From: Oscillospiraceae bacterium
GTDB lineage: Bacteria; Bacillota; Clostridia; Oscillospirales; Acutalibacteraceae
Length of the DNA stretch: 64,000 bases
Direction: 5' to 3'
Assembly (NCBI GenBank): GCA_015065425.1
Contig: SVQH01000001.1
Location: 1-64,000, forward strand
Under the pieces are notes generated by a model. It did not search any database, was not told the DNA's origin, and worked only from the letters and a program-made list of their open reading frames with translations. A program made the translations under genes and the position numbers. The stretch's first letter is position 1. Every line of letters begins with the position of its first letter. Positions 7,224 to 14,635 of this stretch are shown in pieces.

Positions 7224-7751
7224 ATGGCTATTGGCGAAAGAATCAACTTTTTCCGCAATATGCGTGGTATGACTCAGAAATATCTTGGTATGCAGGTGGG
7301 CTTCCCGGAGAAGTCTGCCGATGTTCGTCTTGCCCAGTACGAAACTGGGACAAGAACTCCTAAAACGGATTTGACTGTAGCGTTGGCTGATACTCTTGAC
7401 GTATCTCCGCAGGCTCTTGCCGTACCGGACATTGATTCCTATATCGGTCTGATGCACACGCTGTTCACCTTGGAGGACAGATACGGACTCCATATCGACG
7501 AAGCCGATGGGGAAATCTGTTTGAAGGTCGATGTGCGTAAAAACAAGGATGCCGCACAGCTTCACGAAATGCTGTGTGCTTGGAGACAGGCTGCTGCCAT
7601 GCTCAAAGCAGGTGAGATCACAAATGAAGAATACGACCGTTGGCGTTACCGCTATCCCGAATTTGACAACACTCAACGTTGGGCGAAGGTGCCTTCCCAG
7701 GCGCTCAGCGATATGCTCGTTGAAGCTTTCAAAGCAGACACGGAGGAATAA
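7224..7751 (+). CDS. XRE-family repressor of the mobile element
   Basis: 175 residues. The N-terminal helix-turn-helix (about residues 1-65: GERINFFRNMRGMTQKYLG..., RLAQYETGTRTPK..., LADTLDVSPQAL) is a Cro/cI-type domain. The C-terminal half has no protease motif and may serve dimerization or ligand sensing. ATG at 7224 is preferred over earlier in-frame starts because GGAGA at 7211-7215 gives eight bases of spacing. It is divergent from xis-int and very likely the master repressor acting at the palindromes between the two promoters. Confidence 0.85.
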   Translation: MAIGERINFFRNMRGMTQKYLGMQVGFPEKSADVRLAQYETGTRTPKTDLTVALADTLDVSPQALAVPDIDSYIGLMHTLFTLEDRYGLHIDEADGEICLKVDVRKNKDAAQLHEMLCAWRQAAAMLKAGEITNEEYDRWRYRYPEFDNTQRWAKVPSQALSDMLVEAFKADTEE

Positions 7752-7757
7752 GCGCTT

Positions 7758-8588
7758 ATGGGCAAAAATCAAAAGAAGAAATTCACCGTTACTGTTTGGG
7801 ATGGGATGAATAAGTTTCTTGCTGCAGCAACAGCAGTTACCACGATAATTTTCATAATTCTCTTTATCCTTTGCTTTACAGAGGATGTTGGTACAGAAAA
7901 GCATGGTTTCATTCTTGGTATGTGCGGCGTATTTGCAAGCTTGGCATCTGCGTTTTTTATTGCTTGGATTATGCGGGTGTATGATATAAAACACAAAAAA
8001 GACCAAGAAGAAAAAGCTTTAACCATTTTACAGCCGTATTTGCGAAAGACATTTTCAACAATTAATCTCTTTTTTCCGCAACTCAAAAGTTTTGCAACCA
8101 TTAACGATGATGATACAATCCAATATCCAAATGAAACGGTGTACTATACCGATCCCGGTGAAGGATATGCAAATCGCTCTTTTATCAATTTGAGTGAGGC
8201 ATTTAGGGAAGCTTATTCAGATTTAGCACGAGATCTGCAGGACTGCCTAAATGCACCGATATTATTTCAATGTAACGAAGAAATTGCCGTGTTACTCACA
8301 AAACTAAAACTTAATGGGTTAACTCAGAATTTGTTTGAGGTTTATAAAGCTTCTGGTAATTCTTTTTTCAGTAATACTGCATTTGGTTCATTGCGCAAGA
8401 ATTATAATGAATTCGTTGAACTCTATGAAACATTGGCAATTCTTGCAGAGAGCAAACCTATAGGACAACTTGAAGTGTTATCTGAAGATGCGAAAAAACA
8501 ATATATTCTTGAAATAGAGAATATTAGACAACAGATAACTTCAACCCACAGGGGACGAATTTATAAAGGACGAGACCGTATTCAGTAA
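7758..8588 (+). CDS. Uncharacterised two-helix membrane protein, probable element cargo
   Basis: 276 residues not recognised as any family. Two hydrophobic helices lie near the N-terminus (about 19-42 and 50-70) with a short loop between, followed by about 200 mostly helical, charged residues predicted to be cytoplasmic. It follows the repressor by six bases with its own GGAGG site, so it is probably co-transcribed with it and expressed while the element is integrated. Base composition is lower in GC than in the flanking element genes. Expression together with the repressor is typical of immunity or maintenance genes, but no function is shown. Confidence 0.7.
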   Translation: MGKNQKKKFTVTVWDGMNKFLAAATAVTTIIFIILFILCFTEDVGTEKHGFILGMCGVFASLASAFFIAWIMRVYDIKHKKDQEEKALTILQPYLRKTFSTINLFFPQLKSFATINDDDTIQYPNETVYYTDPGEGYANRSFINLSEAFREAYSDLARDLQDCLNAPILFQCNEEIAVLLTKLKLNGLTQNLFEVYKASGNSFFSNTAFGSLRKNYNEFVELYETLAILAESKPIGQLEVLSEDAKKQYILEIENIRQQITSTHRGRIYKGRDRIQ

Positions 8589-8613
8589 TACTTAATATTT
8601 ACATCAAAAACAA

Positions 8614-8652
8614 AAAGAGCTAACTGACTTAATCAAAATCAGTTAGCTCTTT
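8614..8652 (+). terminator. Terminator after the repressor-cargo transcript
   Basis: Perfect 14-base arms AAAGAGCTAACTGA (8614-8627) and TCAGTTAGCTCTTT (8639-8652) enclose an 11-base loop. The U-run is partly inside the stem, followed by TTATTG. It lies 26 bases after the cargo stop codon. Confidence 0.85.
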
Positions 8653-8673
8653 ATTGTTGAATAATGAAGTTTT

Positions 8674-8691
8674 GTTGCCATTTCGTTGCCA
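8674..8691. repeat. Arm-type direct repeats at element end
   Basis: Two copies of GTTGCCA (8674-8680 and 8685-8691), 11 bases apart, lie about 60 bases from the guaA end of the element. Integrases with an N-terminal arm-binding domain bind repeats of this type and spacing near attachment sites. Confidence 0.55.
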
Positions 8692-8708
8692 CGAATAGCT
8701 CAAATCCT

Positions 8709-8736
8709 AAAAAGTCCGGTGATGACTGGGCTTTTT
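8709..8736 (-). terminator. guaA terminator at the element junction
   Basis: On the minus strand AAAAAGCCCAGT-CATC-ACCGGACTTTTT forms a 12-base stem with G-U pairs and a four-base loop, ending in five T. It is 13 bases after the guaA stop, just inside the presumed element boundary, so the element may supply the terminator for guaA. Confidence 0.7.
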
Positions 8737-8739
8737 CGA

Positions 8740-8775
8740 CCTGTGGGATCACTCCCACTCTATAGTTCCTGTGGG
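8740..8775. other. Presumed attachment-site region at guaA 3' end
   Basis: The last codons of guaA encode GTIEWE-stop, the conserved C-terminus of GMP synthase, so the gene end is intact after insertion. The sequence GAGTGGGAGTGA (minus strand, 8749-8760) is the likely core duplicated in attL and attR. The second copy is not in the window. Confidence 0.5.
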
Positions 8776-9750
8776 TTTGGGGGTGATGTCATAGAGGACG
8801 CGGTTGATGCCTTCTACTTCTGATGTTATTCTTGAGGTAACTTTATGAAGAAGGGCATAGGGGAGTTCCTCTATGGATGCTGTCATGGCGTCTGTTGTAT
8901 TAACAGCACGGATGATTGCAGGCCAGCCTTCATAGCGGCTTTCATCTTTAACACCGACACTCTTCATATCGGGAACTACTACGAAATACTGCCATACTTT
9001 ACCAGCAAGTCCTGATATTTCAAATTCTTCACGAAGAATAGTATCTGCTTCTCTTAAAGCATGCAGACGGTCACGGGTAATTGCACCGAGACATCTTACA
9101 CCAAGTCCGGGGCCGGGGAAGGGCTGACGATAAACCATACCGTGAGGAAGACCGAGAGCGTCGCCGACAACTCTTACTTCGTCCTTGAAAAGAAGCTTGA
9201 TGGGTTCAACAAGTTCCATTTCCATTTCTTCGGGAAGTCCGCCGACATTATGGTGAGACTTAACAGCTTTTTTGCCTTCAGCCTGCTTGATACTTTCAAG
9301 TATATCAGGATAAATTGTCCCCTGAGCGAGGAAGGAAATACCGTCAAGCTTTGCAGCTTCTTCGTCAAATACATTTATAAACTCAGCTCCGATAATTTTA
9401 CGCTTAGATTCGGGATCGCTGACACCTGCAAGAAGGTCAAGGAAACGGTCAGTAGCATCAACATAAATGAGATTAGCATCAAGTCCGTTTTTGAAAACTT
9501 CAATAACATTTTCACTTTCGCCTTTTCTCATAAGTCCGTGATTAACATGAACACATACGAGCTGTTTGCCGATGGCTTTTATAAGAAGAGCAGCAACAAC
9601 AGAAGAATCAACACCGCCTGAAAGGGCAAGAAGAACTTTTTTATCACCGACCTGTTCTCTGACTGCTTTGACCTGCGCATCAATAAATGCTTCAGCGAGC
9701 TCTTTTGTTGTAATGCGTACCATATTATCGGGTCTTTTGTTAGAATCCAT
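8749..9750 (-). CDS. guaA: GMP synthase, ATP-pyrophosphatase and dimerization domains only
   Basis: 333 residues. The PP-loop SGGVDSS is at residues 44-50 and the C-terminus ends TGTIEWE as in all GMP synthases. Bacterial GuaA is usually about 510 residues, with an N-terminal class I glutamine amidotransferase domain that releases ammonia; here that domain is absent. The start is clear: ATG at 9748-9750 follows GGGAGGATTTTACT, and the upstream DNA encodes a different protein. The enzyme should convert XMP to GMP using free ammonia or a separate glutaminase subunit, as in the two-subunit archaeal enzyme. It follows the F420-ligase-family gene by about 39 bases. Confidence 0.92.
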   Translation of the reverse strand: MDSNKRPDNMVRITTKELAEAFIDAQVKAVREQVGDKKVLLALSGGVDSSVVAALLIKAIGKQLVCVHVNHGLMRKGESENVIEVFKNGLDANLIYVDATDRFLDLLAGVSDPESKRKIIGAEFINVFDEEAAKLDGISFLAQGTIYPDILESIKQAEGKKAVKSHHNVGGLPEEMEMELVEPIKLLFKDEVRVVGDALGLPHGMVYRQPFPGPGLGVRCLGAITRDRLHALREADTILREEFEISGLAGKVWQYFVVVPDMKSVGVKDESRYEGWPAIIRAVNTTDAMTASIEELPYALLHKVTSRITSEVEGINRVLYDITPKPTGTIEWE

Positions 9751-9789
9751 AGTAAAATCCTCCCTGTTTATAAATTTTTTTATGATTTA

Positions 9790-10986
9790 TCAGTTTGTAT
9801 AGTTATCAAAATATCCCTGTACGAGAACAACGGGAGTACCCTTATCACCTGAGCCGCTTGTGAGGTCACAAAGTGAACCTATAAGGTCAGTAAGCTGCCT
9901 GGGAGTTGTTCCCTGAGAAGCCATATTACCAACAAGATTATCGCCCTTAGCTTTGATTGATGCAGAAATTGCAGCTTTGAGTTCTTCGCCTGAAAGGTCT
10001 TTGAAATCGTTGTCAGCAAGATACTTAAGTTTAAGTTCGTTGGGTGTACCGATGAGACCGTCTGTAAAAGCAGGGGAAACAACGGGGTCAGCAAGTTCCC
10101 AAATTTTACCCTGAGGATCTTTGAATGCACCGTCGCCGTAAACCATTACTTCAACATGTTTTCCTGTTGCTTCAAGGATTCTCTTCTGAATATCAAGAAC
10201 AAGAGGCTTACATTCTCTGGGGAAGAGCTTTATTGAATCTTCTGTTGATTTATTGGAACCGAGAAGACCGTATTTTTCATTGCATCCGCCGCGAGTACCC
10301 GGTGAGGTCATAATATCATCGAGACCTACAACATTTTTTGCTCCTGCAGCTTTGAGTATTCTCTTAGTTCTTGCTCTTGTATGAATGTCACAGGTGAGAA
10401 CACAGTCGGTATAATCAAGAATAGCTTTTGCCTGATTAGCAAAAATAATTTCTACTTCGGCACCGCTCTCTTTTATGAGATTTGAATAGTAATCAACATA
10501 ATCAACACCTGTAAAGGGATGAAGATTTGAGCCGAAAAGCTCTCTGTATTTTTCAAGAGTAAGTACATCAGAATAAGGATTAACACCTGCTTCGTCAATT
10601 TTATCAAGACTTACAAGTTCATTTCCGACTTCATCAGAAGGATAAGAGAGCATCAGAACGACTTTTTTTGCACCTTTTGCAATACCTCTGAGACATATAG
10701 CAAAACGGTTTCGTGAAAGAATGGGGAATATAACTCCGATAGTGCCACCGCCGAGTTTTTCTCTTACATCATTTGCAATGTCCTCTACAGAAGCGTAATT
10801 TCCCTGAGCACGGGCAACTATTGATTCAGTTATTGAAATTACATCACGGTCACGAAGACTGAAACCTTCACTTTCAGCTGCTGCAATTACGCTTTCAGCA
10901 ACGATTTTCGCCAAATCGTCTCCCTCACGGATTATTGGGCAACGGATGCCACGTGAAACTGTACCGACTAATCTGATGTTTTCCAT
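9790..10986 (-). CDS. Coenzyme F420-0:L-glutamate ligase family protein
   Basis: 398 residues. The N-terminal half matches the CofE/FbiB ligase fold: RCPIIREGDDLAKIV, then RDRDVISITESIVARAQGNY, then a metal-binding Asp- and Thr-rich segment. CofE adds glutamate to F420-0 with GTP. F420 is not known in most Clostridia, and no other F420 gene is visible here, so the true substrate is unknown; only the ligase chemistry can be inferred. The C-terminal 150 residues are an extension beyond the usual length of about 250. It is upstream of, and probably co-transcribed with, the GATase-less guaA. Confidence 0.75.
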   Translation of the reverse strand: MENIRLVGTVSRGIRCPIIREGDDLAKIVAESVIAAAESEGFSLRDRDVISITESIVARAQGNYASVEDIANDVREKLGGGTIGVIFPILSRNRFAICLRGIAKGAKKVVLMLSYPSDEVGNELVSLDKIDEAGVNPYSDVLTLEKYRELFGSNLHPFTGVDYVDYYSNLIKESGAEVEIIFANQAKAILDYTDCVLTCDIHTRARTKRILKAAGAKNVVGLDDIMTSPGTRGGCNEKYGLLGSNKSTEDSIKLFPRECKPLVLDIQKRILEATGKHVEVMVYGDGAFKDPQGKIWELADPVVSPAFTDGLIGTPNELKLKYLADNDFKDLSGEELKAAISASIKAKGDNLVGNMASQGTTPRQLTDLIGSLCDLTSGSGDKGTPVVLVQGYFDNYTN

Positions 10987-11048
10987 AATATATTGTTCCT
11001 TTCATAAGATCCTGTCAGGGATCATAAATTACAAAATAAATACATTGT

Positions 11049-11077
11049 ATTATATCGCACAATCGGGATAAAATCAA
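11049..11077 (-). promoter_or_regulatory. Promoter of the F420-ligase-like / guaA operon
   Basis: On the minus strand TTGATT (11072-11077) and TATAAT (11049-11054) are 17 bases apart. A small hairpin, GATCC-TGTCAG-GGATC (11008-11023), lies in the leader before the start codon. Confidence 0.75.
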
Positions 11078-11323
11078 TAATTTATGAACAATTTCTTGTA
11101 AAAAAATAAGAAATTCAATCGAACGTATAAAACAATTTAAGTTAAACGCTCAACTGAATTACATAATTGTTATATAACTTTTTGGTGTTTTTTGTCAATG
11201 TTAATATGACAAAAAGTATAAATAAAAATTTAAAAATTTTTGTGCTACTGAAACAAAAATATAAACCGCATTTTTGCAATATTTCTCATATAAAATATTA
11301 TAATTCTGTTCATTAAAATAATT
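11078..11323. other. AT-rich intergenic region
   Basis: No gene is seen between the promoter at 11049-11077 and the kinase terminator at 11324. One inverted repeat, TTTTTGTCA with TGACAAAAA (about 11191-11217), is present; it lacks a clean T-run on either side and its role is unknown. Confidence 0.5.
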
Positions 11324-11360
11324 AAAAATGCATCTGCTGCAAAACTACAGATGCATTTTT
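11324..11360 (-). terminator. Terminator after the sensor kinase gene
   Basis: Perfect 13-base arms AAAAATGCATCTG (11324-11336) and CAGATGCATTTTT (11348-11360) start four bases after the kinase stop codon. T-rich sequence follows on the minus strand. Confidence 0.85.
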
Positions 11361-11364
11361 ATTG

Positions 11365-13836
11365 CTATAGTCTGTCAAAACTGATGATAACCTTGAATAA
11401 ATCACCGTCAATAGAAATATTAAGTTCTCCGTTCATTGTTTCAGTAAGACTTTTTGCAATGGAAAGACCCAGGCCTGAACCTTCTGTATTTCTTGATGTG
11501 TCTCCTCTTACAAAACGCTCAGTTAGGTCTTCGGGCGAAATGTTAAGTTTCCCTTTAGAAATGTTTCTGAAAGAAATTTCGGCTTTTGAACCGTTTGTTC
11601 TGAGATCAAGATAAACTCTTGTGCCCGGCATTGAATATTTACAGATATTGCTCATGAGATTGTCAATTACTCGCCACAACAGCCTGCCGTCAGCACTTAC
11701 AAATACATTATTATCAGGGATATCGGAAATAAGCGAAAGTTCATTTTCGTTAAGTCTTTCAATATATTCACCGTTTGTCTGCAAAAGTATAACATTGAGA
11801 TTAAGCATTTCAAAATGAACATCGATATTTCCCGTTGCTGCTTTCGATGCTTCCACAATATCTATTGTAAGTTTTTTTAGCCTTTGGGACTGTCGGTCAA
11901 TTACCTCTATATATTCATTTGCTTTAACATTTTCTATATTTTCTTTTTTCAGAAGATCAACATAATTTACAATGGAGGTAAGGGGTGTTTTAAGGTCGTG
12001 AGAAACATTCGTAATGAGTTCTGTCTTCAGGCTTTCACTTTTTAATCTTTCTTCAACAGCATTGTTGACGGCATCATTAATACTGTTGAGATAATCAGCA
12101 TGCTTCTTAAGAGGTCCAACGAGTAATATATTTCTGATTCTGTAATCAACATCGCCTTTTGAAATATTTTTTGCACCGTTATGAAGTGCAATCAGTGCTA
12201 TAAAAAGCAAAACAATTACGGGAATCTCAAAAAGCCTCAGTGCAAACAAAAGAATGGCAGAAAAGACAACATTGCCCGAAATCAGAAAGAAGAGTACTTC
12301 AAATGATGTAATCAATATAAATATAAAGCATATAACAATAGTTTTCAGCATCGTGCCTGTAGTTTCATTCACAACTGAGACAGCACTTTTTACAAGTACA
12401 TATATTTTATATGTCAGGCATCCTTTAATCAGCCGATGTGCTCTTATTCTTACAGTCAGAGTATATACAATGAAAAATAATAAAACAATAATAATAAGAG
12501 CTCCAAATACAAAAAACAGCCAATCATTTGTATCCATTAATGCAATTCCGCATACACACAACAGAATTGCTACAGGAAGTGTCATATCAAAGGGTATTGC
12601 ATGAAGACCTCTTGCGACAGGCCCCTTTTTATTAGGAATATATCCTGCCGACCAGAAAAGATATATTAAAGAAATCAGGAAAAGACAGATATCAATTACC
12701 GTAAGAATTATGATATTATTCATGTACGCCATTGCAACGTCAACTGAAATTTCAGCAGCTTTCCAGATATCATTTACATGACAGGTGTACGGCACCATGA
12801 TTTTTACTTCAAGCTGAATGCGACCTCTCTGATTATATGAAAAAGTCATGTTCTCCATACTGCTGCTATTAAGAATAAGAGAAGTATATGCAAGTCTGTC
12901 GCAAAATTCATTGAAGAGAATACTTCCGCTGTATGAATAAGTAATTTCAGCAGTTTTCCCGTTGGAAAAAAGAGTGGTACTGAATGATTTTAAATTATTA
13001 TTTTTGTCAGAATATATATTGTTCAAAAATAAGCCGTTTTCACTGTCGTAAGTAAAATCATCCTGATAAAAGGTTACAGAACTGATATTGAAATCGATAT
13101 CTTCAGCCATGGATTTGCAGTAATTCAGAATATCATTATTGATAGGATTCTTATAATAGTACAAAATCTCAGTTTCATTGTCTGAATAAGTATTGATAAC
13201 ACTTGTTGTTATAATTTCATAAGAGGTGTTATCGATTATTTTATCTTCAATACCATTTCCGTTTTCGGACAATGTGGTTGTTTCACTGTCAGATTTAACG
13301 TCATCTTCGGAAGCATACTCATGTTCTTCAATGAAAGTTGTTTCTTCGCTTATAAGTTCTGTGACATCGACTGTATATTCACCGGAATCAGAGTTTCCAT
13401 TTTGAAACCATTGTGAAAGATGCTCTGTATCAGTTGCATAAGTGGATGTAAAAGAGAAATAGCCGTCTTTCAGTCTGTTTTCATTTGACAAAAGAAGATT
13501 GCCGTATTCATCGGATATTTCAAAATAAATATTTGATTTTTCAGGTGAATATTTTGATTTATAAAGTTCAATCTCAGACTTATGATAATTTACATAATTA
13601 TCATCATTTGAACACATAGCTTCACTGAGATTAAGATAACCAAGCAGATCACCTGCCACATAATTATGAATGTAAGAATATGCCTTTTGTTGAGCCTGAG
13701 TGCGGCTGGCATAGAACAGATTTTCTTCCATCAGAAAAACTGATCCGACAATATTTGCAACAATAACAACAGCAAGAACCAATATGAGAAACACCGAAAA
13801 AAATTTCAAAAAACGCGATCTTCGCAATTTTTGCAT
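11365..13836 (-). CDS. Large membrane sensor histidine kinase
   Basis: 823 residues, much longer than a usual OmpR-family partner kinase. TM1 is near residues 10-34, then an extracellular domain of about 330 residues rich in Glu, Asp, Ser and Thr, then about five more TM segments between 370 and 560. The cytoplasmic part has a HisKA H-box NVSHDLKTPL (His613), N-box DNLMSNICKYS and G-box GSGLGLSI. It should phosphorylate the response regulator encoded immediately upstream, whose stop codon overlaps the ribosome-binding site GAGGTGAG. The extracellular domain was not recognised. The extra TM block after the sensor domain is uncommon. Confidence 0.92.
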   Translation of the reverse strand: MQKLRRSRFLKFFSVFLILVLAVVIVANIVGSVFLMEENLFYASRTQAQQKAYSYIHNYVAGDLLGYLNLSEAMCSNDDNYVNYHKSEIELYKSKYSPEKSNIYFEISDEYGNLLLSNENRLKDGYFSFTSTYATDTEHLSQWFQNGNSDSGEYTVDVTELISEETTFIEEHEYASEDDVKSDSETTTLSENGNGIEDKIIDNTSYEIITTSVINTYSDNETEILYYYKNPINNDILNYCKSMAEDIDFNISSVTFYQDDFTYDSENGLFLNNIYSDKNNNLKSFSTTLFSNGKTAEITYSYSGSILFNEFCDRLAYTSLILNSSSMENMTFSYNQRGRIQLEVKIMVPYTCHVNDIWKAAEISVDVAMAYMNNIIILTVIDICLFLISLIYLFWSAGYIPNKKGPVARGLHAIPFDMTLPVAILLCVCGIALMDTNDWLFFVFGALIIIVLLFFIVYTLTVRIRAHRLIKGCLTYKIYVLVKSAVSVVNETTGTMLKTIVICFIFILITSFEVLFFLISGNVVFSAILLFALRLFEIPVIVLLFIALIALHNGAKNISKGDVDYRIRNILLVGPLKKHADYLNSINDAVNNAVEERLKSESLKTELITNVSHDLKTPLTSIVNYVDLLKKENIENVKANEYIEVIDRQSQRLKKLTIDIVEASKAATGNIDVHFEMLNLNVILLQTNGEYIERLNENELSLISDIPDNNVFVSADGRLLWRVIDNLMSNICKYSMPGTRVYLDLRTNGSKAEISFRNISKGKLNISPEDLTERFVRGDTSRNTEGSGLGLSIAKSLTETMNGELNISIDGDLFKVIISFDRL

Positions 13837-13840
13837 CTGC

Positions 13841-14536
13841 TCACCTCAAATCTTCATCAATCTTATATCCCTGCCCCCAGACAACTTTTACATATCTCGG
13901 TTGATTGGGATTTATCTCAATTTTTTCTCTGAGATGTCTGATATGAACCGCTACAGTTGCATCAGCTCCGTAAGGCTCATCTTTCCAGATGTGACGATAT
14001 ATGTCTGTCGGGGAAAAAACTTTGCCCGGGTTTTTTACAAATAATTTTAATATTTCATATTCTTTAGGAGTAAGATTGACTTCTTTATTGTCAACAGTAA
14101 CACTTTTTGCATTATCATTTATTATTATGCCGCCCACACAAAGGCTCGAATTATCAAAATTACCTCCGCCGAGTTTGGTATATCTTCTGAGCTGAGAACG
14201 CACCCGTGCAAGAAGTTCAACAGGATTAAACGGTTTGGTGATATAATCGTCAGCTCCGAGGTTAAGGCCGAGAATTATGTCATTGTCCTCACTCTTGGCT
14301 GTAGTAAAAATCACCGGAGTATTATATTTTTCACGCAGCTTTATAAGTGCGGTAAGTCCGTCAGTCTCAGGCATCATGATATCCATAAGAATAAGATGAA
14401 CGTCATTTCTTTCTAAGATATCAAGTGCTTCTTTTCCGTTAAAAGCTTCAAGAACATTATATCCGTCGGATGTAAGATATATTTTTAGTGCGGAAACGAT
14501 ATCTTTTTCGTCATCACATACAAGTACAGTATACAT
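13841..14536 (-). CDS. OmpR/PhoB-family response regulator
   Basis: 231 residues. The receiver domain (1-120) has the acidic pair D8-D9 in CDDE, phospho-acceptor D52 (LMDIMMPE), T77-T78 and K104-like (ITKPF). The C-terminal winged helix (about 135-231) reads VNLTPKEYEILKLF and ends VVWGQGYKID. It is co-transcribed with the large kinase. A TTGTTT/GATAAT promoter and an upstream TTCTTAA repeat block suggest autoregulation. Targets are not visible beyond that; the neighbouring nagA locus is a candidate. Confidence 0.95.
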   Translation of the reverse strand: MYTVLVCDDEKDIVSALKIYLTSDGYNVLEAFNGKEALDILERNDVHLILMDIMMPETDGLTALIKLREKYNTPVIFTTAKSEDNDIILGLNLGADDYITKPFNPVELLARVRSQLRRYTKLGGGNFDNSSLCVGGIIINDNAKSVTVDNKEVNLTPKEYEILKLFVKNPGKVFSPTDIYRHIWKDEPYGADATVAVHIRHLREKIEINPNQPRYVKVVWGQGYKIDEDLR

Positions 14537-14565
14537 AACAATCCTCTCTTTCTTTCAGTAAAGAG

Positions 14566-14635
14566 ATTATCTCATAAAAAACATTAACAAACAACTATAC
14601 TAATTCTTAAGAATTTCTTAAGTTCAGTTAAGAAT
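14566..14635 (-). promoter_or_regulatory. Two-component system promoter with response-regulator boxes
   Basis: On the minus strand TTGTTT (14589-14594) and GATAAT (14566-14571) are 17 bases apart. About 12 bases upstream lies a repeat block at 14606-14635: TTCTTAA occurs twice with a 21-base period and is combined with a CTTAAGAA-ATT-CTTAAG palindrome. This spacing is typical of OmpR/PhoB-type regulator sites just upstream of -35. The block also overlaps the end of nagA. Confidence 0.65.

Larger units (their letters stand above)
1..8748. mobile_element. Mobilizable integrative element inserted at guaA 3' end (left end outside window)
   Basis: The right boundary is inferred at the guaA stop codon (8749-8751). 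Reading away from guaA come arm-type repeats, an unknown membrane gene, a repressor, an excisionase-like gene, a tyrosine integrase, MobC-like and RepA-like genes, a Mob/Pre relaxase and TnpV. This gene set is typical of mobilizable elements that carry their own relaxase but no type IV secretion genes. The 3' end of guaA is a known insertion site for genomic islands. No second copy of the guaA end sequence was seen between 1 and 8700, so the left end must lie further left. The MarR operon at 1-2070 may be cargo or part of a neighbouring island. Confidence 0.7.

Noticed and set aside
7188-8006. 272-codon minus-strand frame
   Set aside because: Runs antisense to the repressor and cargo genes, whose plus-strand products have a clear HTH domain and TM helices and good ribosome-binding sites.
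11191-11217. Inverted repeat TTTTTGTCA / TGACAAAAA as terminator
   Set aside because: No gene ends beside it and no clean T-run follows; left as an unexplained repeat.
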